A stretch of DNA of 64,000 bases from positions 682,001 to 746,000 of the forward strand of contig OZ242263.1 in NCBI GenBank assembly GCA_965207125.1, given 5' to 3'. The notes beneath the pieces were generated by a model. The model was not told the DNA's origin and made no database searches. It was given only the letters and a program-made list of their open reading frames with translations. Positions 42,721 to 51,649 of this stretch are shown piece after piece. The stretch's first letter is position 1; the number at the start of each line of letters is the position of its first letter. The DNA is from G965207125 sp965207125. Lineage in GTDB: Bacteria > Pseudomonadota > Alphaproteobacteria > Puniceispirillales > UBA1172. Both the position numbers and the translations under genes were made by a program.

Positions 42721-43841
42721 ATGAAAACACTAGAACATATTATTAGTTTTGTCGGGGGCGGTTGTTTTAGCCATGTCCTACTGGCTCACCTTCGCGGCTA
42801 TTGTCGCGGTTGGTTTTGTCGGGGCGGTTGTTTTAGCCACGCCCAACAAAGCCCATGCAGCCGACCCGGAGTTGATCGTTTTCGACTGGGGCGGCTATGA
42901 CGACCCAAACTTTTTTTGGTGACTACGTCACCAAACATGGAGACGTGCCAAGTTATAGTTTTTTCGCTGATGAGGAAGAAGCGGTTCAAAAGATGCGGGC
43001 CGGCTTTAAGGCTGATCTTGGGCATCCATGCTCACAAAGTGTGGTCAAGTGGCGTGAGGCTGGACTGCTCGAGCCGATTGATACCAGTCGCTTGAAGAAC
43101 TGGCCTAAGGTAATGGAGCAATTCAAGTGTGTCGAAGGCTTCAATGTCAACGGCGAGCAGTGGGTTGTGCCGGTGGATTGGGGCGCAACAGCTTTGACCT
43201 ATCATCCTGATTACGTAAAGGGTGCAGATCGCAACACTCTGATGAGTTTCATCGACCCTAAATTCAAAGATAAGGTCTCGATTGTTGACAATGTCGATGA
43301 CGCTTACGCTCTTGGTTTTCTTGCTGTTGGCGTGACGGACTGGAACAAGGCCACTGAAGAAGACTTCAAAAAAGCTTCTGCTTTCCTGCGTAAGGCGCAT
43401 GAAAACGTCCGCACCTATTGGCAAGACGGTGCTGAGGCGAGAGCTTTGATGAAATCAGGCGAGGTCGTTCTTTCATGGTCATGGAATGAAGTTGCAGTAC
43501 TCCTGCAAGGCGAAGATGTTCCGGTTGTGATGAATCAGGACGCCATCGAGGGTCAATCGACCTGGATGTGCGGCTATGTGCTGTTGAAAGATGGTCAGGG
43601 CAACGAGGATAAAGCGTATGATTTCATCGATGCGTGGCTTGAGGAAGAATCAGGCGCATTTCTAGTCAATGACTGGGGTTACGGTCATTCGAATGCTGAT
43701 GTGATGAGAAAACACGGTGAGGCGGCCGGTTTCCAGAGCCTTGCTGCTTATTCCAAAAACACGCTTTGGCAGGCACCGGTTGATTCAGTCTTGCGTGAGC
43801 GGATGATCGCGGAATTTGAGTTGATCAAAGCGGGCTTCTAA
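42721..43841 (+). pseudogene. PotD-like ABC substrate-binding protein, copy 2, two frame breaks
   Basis: From 42918 on the frame is intact to the stop and includes ADLGHPC, WVVPVDWGATALTYHPDYV, SWSWNEVAVLLQGEDV and the final FELIKAGF. Two extra bases break the N-terminal part: one in a G5 run near 42755 and one in a T7 run at 42909-42916. Without them the product starts MKTLEHIISFVG and has an unusually long, internally duplicated signal region (FVGAVVLA occurs twice). An internal ATG at 42773 would restore a complete signal peptide past the first break. The protein may be functional if the T7 is a read error. It probably serves the PotABC-type importer encoded at 45.2-48.1 kb. Confidence 0.75.
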
Positions 43842-43863
43842 CCAAAGTCTTAACGCTAACAAT

Positions 43864-43892
43864 AAAAGGGGGGCTTACGAGCCCCCTTTTTC
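43864..43892 (+). terminator. Rho-independent terminator after SBP copy 2
   Basis: A GGGGGCT/AGCCCCC stem with a TACG loop is followed by TTTTT, about 25 bases past the SBP stop. It closes the plus-strand transport/aminotransferase operon. Confidence 0.93.
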
Positions 43893-43997
43893 TTACTCCG
43901 CCTCCCCTTATTCCACCAGACCCCTTAAAAGTATTTTGTAAATTTAGGATTGGGTATTAGAGTCTGGTCGTGCCATAAAAAAGGGAGAAAACAGGCC

Positions 43998-44474
43998 GTG
44001 AGTATATCTTTATTCACCATCGGCTATGAAGGCGCGGTCATCAAAGATTTCATCGAGACTTTGAGAGCCTTTGATATAAAAGTCCTTGTTGATATCCGTG
44101 AAGTTCCTGTGTCGCGAAAGCGTGGTTTTTCTAAAAACGCACTGGCCCAAGCTTTAGAGCAGGTCAAAATTAGATATGTGCATCTCCGTGACTTGGGCGA
44201 CCCAAAACCTGGTCGTGAAGCCGCAAGGCGCGGGGATATGTCTGCTTTTGAGAAAATCTTCCGCGAATATATTAGAACAGACAAAGCTCTAAAGGCCCTA
44301 GAGCAAGCGCGTGGCATAGCCTATGAAGGCCGTGCTTGCTTGTTATGTTTTGAGCGCGATTATTCTAGCTGTCACCGAAATATCGTTGCAGAAGAGATGC
44401 TCGGCCATGAAATAAATGAAATATGTCACTTAGATGTGGAGTCTGGAGAGGTTTATGTCAACAAGGGACACTGA
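43998..44474 (+). CDS. DUF488 family protein
   Basis: The 158-aa soluble protein matches the DUF488 family: an N-terminal FTIGYEG, then LVDIREVP(V)SRK.GFSK, YVHLRDLGDPK, and the C-terminal LLCFERDYSSCHRNIVAE motif with its paired Cys. The biochemical function of the family is not established. The GTG at 43998 is chosen because AGGGAGA lies about 10 bases upstream and the conserved domain begins at once. An upstream TTG at 43950 would add 16 unrelated residues. The gene stands alone between a terminator and a convergent Sel1 gene. Confidence 0.85.
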   Translation: MSISLFTIGYEGAVIKDFIETLRAFDIKVLVDIREVPVSRKRGFSKNALAQALEQVKIRYVHLRDLGDPKPGREAARRGDMSAFEKIFREYIRTDKALKALEQARGIAYEGRACLLCFERDYSSCHRNIVAEEMLGHEINEICHLDVESGEVYVNKGH

Positions 44475-44525
44475 GGCTTACCAGCTATCTTTATTTTAGC
44501 GCTACAATTGCCTTGGTCTTAGGCG

Positions 44526-45242
44526 TCAGCAATCCTTGTAGCCGCTATTGCGGCAACGTCGCGCCATATCCTGGGCTTCTAACAGATCTTCAAAGCTAAG
44601 ATTTTCTTTTACTCTGTCTATGATCTCTTTTCCGCCTTCAGTCTCATCATTAATGGCTAGGCTGATCCACATATAGGCTTTTTTATAATCTTTCGGGACG
44701 CCTAACCCACGTTCATACATCAAACCAAGATTATACTGCGCTGCCGTCGGGCCTTGCTCGGCGGCTTTGGTGAACCAATGGGCCGCTTGTTTATAATCTT
44801 GCGAGACGCCTGTCCCCTCGTAATACATCACACCAAGATTATGCTGCCCCCACGCATGGCCTTGCTCGGCGGCTTTGGTGAACCAATGAACAGCTTGGTT
44901 ATCATCTTGCGGGACGCCTAATCCACGTTTATACACCACCCCAAGACTATACTGCGCCTTTACCTCACCTTGCTCGGCGGCTTTGGCGTACCAATGAACG
45001 GCCTGTTCATAATCTTGCGAGACGCCTAATCCATTATTATACATCAGACCAAGAATAAACTGTGCATCCGCAGAACCTTGATCAGCCGCCTTAGTTAAAA
45101 GGGGCTTGGCTGTCTCGTAATTTTCGGCCTTGAACGCCGCCAAGCCATCAGTAAAATCGCTTGCTCGCGCGATTGATACGCTTGTGAAGATCAAACCCAC
45201 GAGGATTAAAAAATATAAAAACGGTCTCATAACCAAAGTCAT
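44526..45242 (-). CDS. Sel1-repeat protein, secreted
   Basis: This ~235-aa protein has a Sec-type signal peptide (FLYFLILVGLIFTSVSIARA) and then about five Sel1/TPR-like units of 36 residues (AKAAEQG..AQYSLGVVYKRGLGVPQD). It ends in RNSGYKDC, a C-terminal motif shared with the other Sel1 genes here. Sel1 repeats form helical solenoids used for protein binding, so the role is probably a periplasmic scaffold. AGGAGG abuts the first ATG (45242), so an in-frame start a few codons later is more likely. It follows PotA by 9 bases and is probably the last gene of that operon. Confidence 0.85.
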   Translation of the reverse strand: MTLVMRPFLYFLILVGLIFTSVSIARASDFTDGLAAFKAENYETAKPLLTKAADQGSADAQFILGLMYNNGLGVSQDYEQAVHWYAKAAEQGEVKAQYSLGVVYKRGLGVPQDDNQAVHWFTKAAEQGHAWGQHNLGVMYYEGTGVSQDYKQAAHWFTKAAEQGPTAAQYNLGLMYERGLGVPKDYKKAYMWISLAINDETEGGKEIIDRVKENLSFEDLLEAQDMARRCRNSGYKDC

Positions 45243-45251
45243 CCTCCTTAT

Positions 45252-46370
45252 CTAAGATAAGACAATTAGTGAATCGCGTCCCCAGCCGACACGAACTGTA
45301 TCGCCGATCGCGTAAATACGCCGCCCTGCGGTGTTACGCATTGAAATCAGCAAGCCATCTTCAATGTCAGGAAAGTCCACATTGTAATAGGTCATATCGC
45401 CAAAGTATTCGACATCGATGACTTCAGCTGAAAATTCAACCTCAGCTTTATCGCCATCATTATAGAGAAAAGTCAGCATTTCAGGTCTAATTCCGATGGT
45501 GACTTTTCCGGATTTCAATTCTGTAGGCATTTGCTCATGCTCAAGCAGAACATCACCCAAAGATCCTGCCTTAATATCCAATTTGCCTTTTTTAACGCCT
45601 CTGTATTCACCATCGATAAAGTTCATCAGCCCGATAAATGACGCAACACGTTTATTGGCCGGTCTGTTATAAATTCGCTCAGGCGTGTCCATCTGCTCAA
45701 TATCGCCATCAAACATAACCGCGATCCGGTCGCTCATCGTCAGGGCTTCTTCTTGGTCGTGCGTCACGAGAATAAAGGTTATCCCCAAAGTGCGCTGGAG
45801 ATGCCGCAACTCAGACTGCATCTGCTCGCGCAGTTTTTTATCCAGAGCTGAAAGCGGCTCATCAAGCAACAGCACCTTGGGCTGCATGATCAACGCGCGT
45901 GCGAGTGCAACCCGTTGCCTCTGCCCGCCGGATAAAGCGTAAGATGGACGGTCATTATACCCTTCGAGATCAACCATTTTCAGCATCTTGTCAACAAGCT
46001 GCCGCACTTCATTTTTATCAAGATTCTTCTTTTTCAGCCCGTAAGCAACATTCTCACCGACATTAAGATGGGGGAAAATCGCGTAAGATTGAAACACCAT
46101 ATTGGTGGGTCTTTCGTTCGGCGGCACATCTTCCATATTCACCCCATCGATCATCACGACCCCGTCGTCAGGGATTTCAAAACCGGCGATCAGGCGAAGC
46201 AACGTGGTTTTTCCACACCCTGAAGGGCCGAGCAATGAGAAAAATTCGCCCCCCATAATCGTAGCATCGATGCCCTTAACAACCTTCAGCGTGCCGAAGC
46301 TTTTATCTATCTGTTGCAGAAAAACCATTGGTTTGGTTTCAGGATTAGAGGCTTTTTGTCCCGTATTCAT
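45252..46370 (-). CDS. potA: Spermidine/putrescine-type ABC transporter ATPase
   Basis: This 372-aa cytoplasmic subunit of a polyamine-type importer has Walker A GPSGCGKTTLLR, Q-loop VFQSYAIFPH, signature LSGGQRQR, Walker B VLLLDEPLSALD and switch His in THDQEEAL. A C-terminal TOBE-type regulatory domain follows (residues ~270-372). RBS AAGGAG lies 9 bases upstream of the ATG. It is third in the order Rieske-PotB-PotC-PotA-Sel1. No SBP gene is in this operon; the PotD-like genes at 41.4-43.8 kb probably supply it. Confidence 0.93.
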   Translation of the reverse strand: MNTGQKASNPETKPMVFLQQIDKSFGTLKVVKGIDATIMGGEFFSLLGPSGCGKTTLLRLIAGFEIPDDGVVMIDGVNMEDVPPNERPTNMVFQSYAIFPHLNVGENVAYGLKKKNLDKNEVRQLVDKMLKMVDLEGYNDRPSYALSGGQRQRVALARALIMQPKVLLLDEPLSALDKKLREQMQSELRHLQRTLGITFILVTHDQEEALTMSDRIAVMFDGDIEQMDTPERIYNRPANKRVASFIGLMNFIDGEYRGVKKGKLDIKAGSLGDVLLEHEQMPTELKSGKVTIGIRPEMLTFLYNDGDKAEVEFSAEVIDVEYFGDMTYYNVDFPDIEDGLLISMRNTAGRRIYAIGDTVRVGWGRDSLIVLS

Positions 46371-46419
46371 ATTGAGCGTCTCCTTGGGGGATGTGCGGTT
46401 ATTTATTGCAGTTATCTAT

Positions 46420-47226
46420 CTATTGGTGGTTATCACTACCCTTGGTCAGCAATTCAGCGCGGCGTCTAAAATATTCAAAAACAGACAGTAAGAGGAGCGA
46501 AGCCACGAGCATAATGAACCCGATGGCCATCACTCCAGGCAGTTTTGCTGGGAATCGCAATTGAGCCCAGATATAAACTGGCATTGTCGGGTCAGTGCCG
46601 GTCAGGAAAAACGCGATAACGAACTCATCGAGCGAAATGGTAAAACTAATCAACATACTAGCGATCAAACCAGGCATGACTAAGGGGAGAATCACGCGGC
46701 GGAACGTGCCTAGTTTTGTCTCACCGAGATCGAGTGAGGCTTCTTCAAAATTACGATCCATATTGTTAAAAGCGGTGATCAGAATAGACACCGAAAAAGG
46801 CGTTGCGATCAAAACATGACCGATAACCACTGTCCACAGATTAAGCCCGATACCAAGCTGCACCAGCACGATCAGCAAGGACACGCCGATGATAATCTCA
46901 GGCAGAAACAAAGGCGCCATAATCAGCCCAAAAGCCGGTTTCTTGCCGAAAAACTTGTACCTCGCCATCGCGCGCGCGGTCAGAACACCAAAAAATGTGC
47001 TCATAACGGCGGTGACTGACGCGATTATCAGCGAGTTTTTCAAGGAGGCATGCAGAGTGGTTTCATCAGCGAGCCCTTTGAACCAGTCAAAAGTAAAGCC
47101 CCCAAGAGGAAAAGAGATAACTGAGCTGTCATTAAAAGCGAATATCGGCAACAACAATGTTGGGGCGTAAAGAAACACCAGATAGAGGACGACAAAAATG
47201 CTCAGGAGATAAGGGGCTTTACGCAT
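46420..47226 (-). CDS. potC: PotC-type ABC permease
   Basis: This 268-aa inner-membrane protein has six predicted helices, beginning LLSIFVVLYLVFLYAPTLLL. The EAA loop is near EEASLDLGETKLGTFRRVIL. It pairs with PotB to form the channel. Its ATG overlaps the PotB stop (TGATG). Confidence 0.92.
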   Translation of the reverse strand: MRKAPYLLSIFVVLYLVFLYAPTLLLPIFAFNDSSVISFPLGGFTFDWFKGLADETTLHASLKNSLIIASVTAVMSTFFGVLTARAMARYKFFGKKPAFGLIMAPLFLPEIIIGVSLLIVLVQLGIGLNLWTVVIGHVLIATPFSVSILITAFNNMDRNFEEASLDLGETKLGTFRRVILPLVMPGLIASMLISFTISLDEFVIAFFLTGTDPTMPVYIWAQLRFPAKLPGVMAIGFIMLVASLLLLSVFEYFRRRAELLTKGSDNHQ

Positions 47227-48131
47227 CAGACCTGCCTCCGCAGAAAACGGCGATTTAAGAACAGGAAGACTAGCGAGACCACACCAACGAGAGTGAGCGA
47301 GGTGATCGATAACGCCGCCCCAAGCGGTGCGTTATTGGCTTTGGCAAACTGAACCTGAATCAAATTGGCGATCATCAGCCCGTCTTTACCCCCAACCAGT
47401 TTCGGTGCGACGTAATCGCCGATGGTGGGGATAAAAATGATCAAGGTCGAGGCGATCACACCCGGCATTGCGAGGGGCAGGGTAACCCGAAAAAAGCTAC
47501 GAATGGCCCCATCCCCCAAATCACGCGCAGCCTCGAGCATCGATCTGTCGATGCGCTCAAGGGCGACATAAATCGGCAGAACGGCGAAGGGGGCCCAAGC
47601 ATGGGACAAGACGAGCACCACAGCGTTAGCGTTATAAAGAATAAAGGTTAAGGGTTCATCGATGATATTAAGTCCCAGCAACCCTGAATTGATCACGCCG
47701 TTATAGCCCAGAATAACTTTCCAGAGGAAAATCCGCAAAAGATAACTTGTCCAGAACGGGATGGTGATAAGAAACAGCCACAACGCCTTGCGCTGCCCGC
47801 CATAAAACGAGATATAATAAGCCATAGGAAAAGCGAGAAGAACGGTGACCGCGGTCACGCTGAACGAAATGATCACCGATCTTTGCAATAATGTTCTATA
47901 GACCGGATGATCCCAGATCTCGGCGTAATTGGCGAGGGTGACGGTTCTTTCAAGATCGAGGTAATTCTGTGTCCATAGGCTCAACGCACCCATCAATATC
48001 AGTGGCGCAAGTAACAGCAAAAACCCGAACAGAAATGGGGGTGAGATCAATCGCCATCCGGCTAATGTCTCGCCTGAAGGCATAAATTTCTTTCTCATTG
48101 GTGATCGGGATGATGAAAGGTTTTTGAGCAT
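47226..48131 (-). CDS. potB: PotB-type ABC permease
   Basis: This 301-aa inner-membrane permease has helices starting at LISPPFLFGFLLLLAPLILM and an EAA loop around LEAARDLGDGAIRSFFRVTL. The conserved IPTIGDYVAP near the C-terminal third is typical of PotB. It starts 13 bases after the Rieske stop and overlaps PotC by one base, so the genes are cotranscribed. Confidence 0.92.
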   Translation of the reverse strand: MLKNLSSSRSPMRKKFMPSGETLAGWRLISPPFLFGFLLLLAPLILMGALSLWTQNYLDLERTVTLANYAEIWDHPVYRTLLQRSVIISFSVTAVTVLLAFPMAYYISFYGGQRKALWLFLITIPFWTSYLLRIFLWKVILGYNGVINSGLLGLNIIDEPLTFILYNANAVVLVLSHAWAPFAVLPIYVALERIDRSMLEAARDLGDGAIRSFFRVTLPLAMPGVIASTLIIFIPTIGDYVAPKLVGGKDGLMIANLIQVQFAKANNAPLGAALSITSLTLVGVVSLVFLFLNRRFLRRQV

Positions 48132-48143
48132 ATATTTAGGTGA

Positions 48144-49358
48144 TTATTCTGCCGTAAGGTCTGAAGTATGCGTCAATTTCGCGTTAGTGTCTAGCACTTT
48201 ACCTTTTCCGGGTTCATTAGCAAGCCCCATGATCGGAATCATGCTTTTAAGCAGTTGATGGTATTCACCAACTCCGCTTTCGGCGTCTGACAAGATTATA
48301 TCGTCAAAAGCGCTTGATTTCATGGCTTCAAACGACCACTGCATCAATTGGATATCCTCTTCCCCCGTGATGCGATCAATCCGGCTTGCAAGATGCCTTG
48401 CGGCCCGCGTGACCCTGTCTTCATCACGGCGTTTATAGCCTGCGTATCTTTGCCTGCTACACGTGGGTGAGACTGGAATATCCTGATAAAAGATGACGCT
48501 GTCGGGATAAAGCCCGATCACGGTGTTCGGAAAGACAGCAACATAAAGCCATGCTTTGGGCAGTGAAGCCCATGGTTCGGGCAAAGCGTCGACCATTTTG
48601 CGGTAATTGCGCACCGACCAATGTACGGGCGGGGTTGAATTAAACGTGCCGATGGAATGGGTCGCACCGCCGCTTTTATAGGAATAATCGCGGTAGTCTT
48701 TGCCGTAAAGGTCGTTAAGCCCCGGATGGGCCATCGCGACATGGTATCCTTCGTTATCGACATCGCGCATTGATTTCCAATTGACTTCGAAGGGATCTGA
48801 GACCTCGGGTCCTTCAAGGCCTTCGAGGTCAGCAAGCTGATATGCACTGACCATATCGTCGTAAGGTTTCATAATCTCAGAGAGCGACGGCTGGGTGCTT
48901 GGCATAAAGCGGATAAACACAAACCCTTGCCATATTTCCATCTCGATAGGCTTCAGCCCCCATTCTTGGGGATCGAGTTTGGGCAATGTTGAAGGTCTGG
49001 CCACCCCGCGCAGATTGCCATCGAGGGTATAACTCCAGCCGTGAAACGGACACACAATCAGCTTATCGCAGATGCCTTGATCCGCCGCCACGACTCGTGA
49101 GCCGCGATGACGGCAGAGGTTATGGAATGCCCTGATGACGCCATCTTGTCCTTTGATGATCAGCGCGCGTTCATCCACCAGATCAAATGTGACGTATTGT
49201 CCGGGTTTCTGAACGTCACTGACATGGCAGGCGAGTTGCCAATGTTTGCGGAATAAAAAATCCGCCTCAAGGTCAAAGAGTTCGGGGTTAAAATAGGTCC
49301 ATGACGGCAATCCGCGTCTGTCGTTGAACTGGTTTCTGGTCGTTTTATTCTGTGTCAT
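48144..49358 (-). CDS. Rieske non-heme iron oxygenase, alpha subunit
   Basis: This 404-aa soluble oxygenase component has an N-terminal [2Fe-2S] Rieske domain (CRHRGSRV and CPFHGWSYTLDG, residues ~85-110). A C-terminal catalytic domain carries the mononuclear iron site in DNEGYHVAMAHPG (~205). The family oxidises or demethylates aromatic acids and quaternary amines such as glycine betaine or carnitine. Heading an operon with a PotABC-type importer points to an imported amine or betaine as substrate (inference). No dedicated reductase gene is adjacent, so electrons must come from elsewhere. GGAG precedes the ATG by about 9 bases. Confidence 0.85.
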   Translation of the reverse strand: MTQNKTTRNQFNDRRGLPSWTYFNPELFDLEADFLFRKHWQLACHVSDVQKPGQYVTFDLVDERALIIKGQDGVIRAFHNLCRHRGSRVVAADQGICDKLIVCPFHGWSYTLDGNLRGVARPSTLPKLDPQEWGLKPIEMEIWQGFVFIRFMPSTQPSLSEIMKPYDDMVSAYQLADLEGLEGPEVSDPFEVNWKSMRDVDNEGYHVAMAHPGLNDLYGKDYRDYSYKSGGATHSIGTFNSTPPVHWSVRNYRKMVDALPEPWASLPKAWLYVAVFPNTVIGLYPDSVIFYQDIPVSPTCSRQRYAGYKRRDEDRVTRAARHLASRIDRITGEEDIQLMQWSFEAMKSSAFDDIILSDAESGVGEYHQLLKSMIPIMGLANEPGKGKVLDTNAKLTHTSDLTAE

Positions 49359-49639
49359 GCCTGTTTCTCCATAGTTACCAGCGTCATATCGCCCCCCTAT
49401 GGACCTTTACTCCATAGGGTTTGTCACGACATATTCACTTTTATTATCTTTATTTTCAACAATTTATTATTTTTTAGCAAAAAATTTTTGATAAAGATGA
49501 AATAAAATCACCCCCCAGAACGAAATGTGACGGTTAAGGGAAAAGGTTTTTGATACTTACCTCTTGATGAGTTGGCTATCATGCACTATTTCCCGGTCTA
49601 TAATGTTAACTATCTTAACTTATCCTGAAAGGAACAAAG
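49359..49639. other. Divergent promoter region, Rieske operon and bufferin operon
   Basis: This AT-rich spacer lies between two divergent operons. TATAAT at 49599-49604 lies about 35 bases before the bufferin precursor ATG and could be a -10 box, but no good -35 is at the usual distance. If the local ECF sigma factor drives this operon, its promoter should be here. I could not identify its motif with confidence. Confidence 0.4.
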
Positions 49640-49948
49640 ATGAACACATCACTTAAAAGCCTGATGATTGCAGCGGCAGCAACTGCCGCAGTAACAGCAG
49701 CAACCGCACCCGCAGCTTTCGCTGAAACAAATCATGAGAAATGCTACGGCGTATCTCTAGCCGGTCAGAATGACTGCGCAGCAGGCCCTGGCACAACTTG
49801 TGCTGGCACGGCGTCCGTAGACTATCAGGGTAATGCCTGGAAAACGGTTCCAGCAGGCAGCTGTAAGAAGACAAGACTTCCTGCAATGGCTGATGGGTCA
49901 AAGCGCAAGGGGTCATTGTCGCCACTTAAGCGCGATCTACCTGCCTAA
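49640..49948 (+). CDS. bufA1: Bufferin-type RiPP precursor (DUF2282, BufA1-like)
   Basis: The 102-aa protein has a Sec signal peptide (LMIAAAATAAVTAATAPAAF, cleavage near AFA-E). A short core with four cysteines in the family pattern follows: EKCYG, NDCAAG, TTCAGT and GSCKK, with the diagnostic DYQGNAW between Cys3 and Cys4. In characterised bufferins some core cysteines are converted by an MNIO enzyme to heterocycles and the exported product binds copper. AAAGGAAC lies just upstream of the ATG. It is followed by a hairpin and then its maturation genes. Confidence 0.9.
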   Translation: MNTSLKSLMIAAAATAAVTAATAPAAFAETNHEKCYGVSLAGQNDCAAGPGTTCAGTASVDYQGNAWKTVPAGSCKKTRLPAMADGSKRKGSLSPLKRDLPA

Positions 49949-49965
49949 CGGCTAACATTTCTGGT

Positions 49966-49991
49966 GACAGGGCGGGTTAGCCCGCCCTGTC
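49966..49991 (+). terminator. Attenuator hairpin between bufferin precursor and enzyme genes
   Basis: A perfect 11-bp GC-rich stem (GACAGGGCGGG/CCCGCCCTGTC, TTAG loop) is followed by ATTCTTTT and sits 10 bases before the MNIO start codon. Partial termination here would give more precursor than enzyme. Confidence 0.85.
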
Positions 49992-50001
49992 ATTCTTTTC
50001 C

Positions 50002-50880
50002 ATGCTTGATAAGAATGAAAATGCTCTGCCTTTGAAGACCGGCGTCGGCTTTAAGCCTCAGCATTTCAACGGCGTAATGGCTGACGAGCATGAGGTCGGC
50101 TGGTTTGAAGTCCATGCTGAAAATTACATGGTCTCAGGCGGCCCCAAGAAACGGATATTATCGCAGCTGGCCGATCGTTATCCGATTTCGTGTCATGGTG
50201 TTGGTTTGTCAATTGGCTCACCCCAACCCCTTGATCAAGACCATCTTGAGCGTCTCAAAACACTACTCGGCTGGCTTAATCCGGCCATGTTCTCAGAACA
50301 TCTGGCTTGGAGTAGTCACAACCAGGTTTTTCTAAACGATCTTTTGCCCCTGCCCTACACCCAAAAGGTATTGGATACGGTGGTTGAGCACATTGACCAG
50401 GTCCAAGAGTTCTTAGGGCGGCGGATGCTGCTTGAAAATCCATCCACTTATATTAGTTTCGCAACACATGAGATGCCAGAATCGGCTTTTATTTCTGAGA
50501 TCACGCGCCGTACGGGCTGCGGATTATTACTGGACGTGAATAACGTCTATATCTCGTCGATAAACCAAGCGGTCTCGCCGTTCACCTATCTAGCTGAGAT
50601 GCCGATGGACGCGGTGGGGGAATATCATTTAGCCGGTCATACAACCGACCAGGACGATGATGGTAATCCCCTCTTGATCGATAGTCATAGCGCGATGGTG
50701 GCTGATGACGTCTGGTCTTTATATCGCTATGTGATCAGCACTTACGGGTTAGCGCCAACCCTGATTGAGTGGGACAATAACGTGCCGGATTGGCCTGTAC
50801 TGGCGAATGAAGCGCGAATAGCTAACCAGGTTATCAGGGACGAAAGCGGCGTGAAGACAGGGGTTAGTCATGTGGCATGA
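50002..50880 (+). CDS. bufB: MNIO (DUF692) RiPP-modifying enzyme, BufB
   Basis: This 292-aa TIM-barrel enzyme of the multinuclear non-heme iron oxidative family has the characteristic metal-binding segments: FEVHAENYM, SCHGVGLSIGS, FSEHLAW, MLLENPSTY, LLLDVNNVYIS, and HLAGH followed by DSH. BufB installs oxidative modifications on cysteines of the BufA core peptide, using mixed-valent iron and oxygen. It overlaps the next gene by 11 bases, which is typical for the enzyme and its partner protein. Confidence 0.93.
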   Translation: MLDKNENALPLKTGVGFKPQHFNGVMADEHEVGWFEVHAENYMVSGGPKKRILSQLADRYPISCHGVGLSIGSPQPLDQDHLERLKTLLGWLNPAMFSEHLAWSSHNQVFLNDLLPLPYTQKVLDTVVEHIDQVQEFLGRRMLLENPSTYISFATHEMPESAFISEITRRTGCGLLLDVNNVYISSINQAVSPFTYLAEMPMDAVGEYHLAGHTTDQDDDGNPLLIDSHSAMVADDVWSLYRYVISTYGLAPTLIEWDNNVPDWPVLANEARIANQVIRDESGVKTGVSHVA

Positions 50881-51634
50881 TTCGTTAGCATCATCGCTGC
50901 GTAATGCGGATGAATCTCCCCCGGGTTTTGTTGAGCGACACGATGGCAAGCGTGATGAGCGTCGTTTTAACGTTTATCGCAACAACATTATGGTGAGTTT
51001 GCTCGGCAATCTGGCGGACGGCTTTCCGGTGACAGAAACATTGGTGGGTGATGAGTTTTTTCGCGCGATGGCGAGGGAATATATTACCTTATCGCCCCCA
51101 CACTCGCCGGTGATGGTGTTTTACGGCGATGATTTTGGCGACTTCATCGATGGGTTTGAGCCGGCGGCGAGCGTGCCTTACTTGGGTGATATCGCACGGC
51201 TTGAATACCTTGAGCGCTTATCGCTTCACGCAGCAGATGAGTCTTTTTTTGACAAAACCTCGCTATCGGCGAACGCCTCGGATAAGCTTTTATCGGCGCA
51301 ATTCAGGTTTCACCCGTCATTTCAGGTGTTTTCTTCGTCGTATCCGATTTTTGACATCATGATGCGGCATCGTGGTGAGGACAGCCGCGAGATCAGTGCG
51401 GAGGGTCAAAATATTGCTTTATGCCGCCGCGATAATAAGATCATGCTTTATCCGTTAGACCTTCACGGATTGAGGTTTTTAACCCAAATTAGTAAAGGCT
51501 TCACGATCACAGAAGCCGTGAGTGTTTTACCAGAAAATATGTTATCATCGCTCAGCAGTCTGATAAGTCTCGCGATTGATTTCACAAGTGAGATCAGTTT
51601 TTCTACAACGGCATTATCAGACCAGAAAACATAA
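50870..51634 (+). CDS. bufC: DUF2063 partner protein, BufC
   Basis: The 254-aa protein has the DUF2063 N-terminal domain (RRFNVYRNNIMVSLLGNLADGFP, in two parts around residues 30-55, and GDEFFRAMAREY). A second domain with LARLEY-like LGDIARLEYLERLS lies near residue 100. The family forms a complex with DUF692 enzymes and presents the precursor leader. The ATG lies within the end of bufB. Confidence 0.9.
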   Translation: MWHDSLASSLRNADESPPGFVERHDGKRDERRFNVYRNNIMVSLLGNLADGFPVTETLVGDEFFRAMAREYITLSPPHSPVMVFYGDDFGDFIDGFEPAASVPYLGDIARLEYLERLSLHAADESFFDKTSLSANASDKLLSAQFRFHPSFQVFSSSYPIFDIMMRHRGEDSREISAEGQNIALCRRDNKIMLYPLDLHGLRFLTQISKGFTITEAVSVLPENMLSSLSSLISLAIDFTSEISFSTTALSDQKT

Positions 51635-51649
51635 TAAAGGAGAGCAATT

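Larger units (their letters stand above)
41335..43841 (+). repeat. Tandem duplication: aminotransferase tail plus SBP gene
   Basis: Unit 1 (41335-42587) and unit 2 (42588-43841) each hold the last codons of the aminotransferase, a ~75-bp leader containing ACTAATCACAT and an SBP gene. The gene copies are roughly 80-90% alike by eye. The duplication left the relic aminotransferase tail between the genes. Confidence 0.85.
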
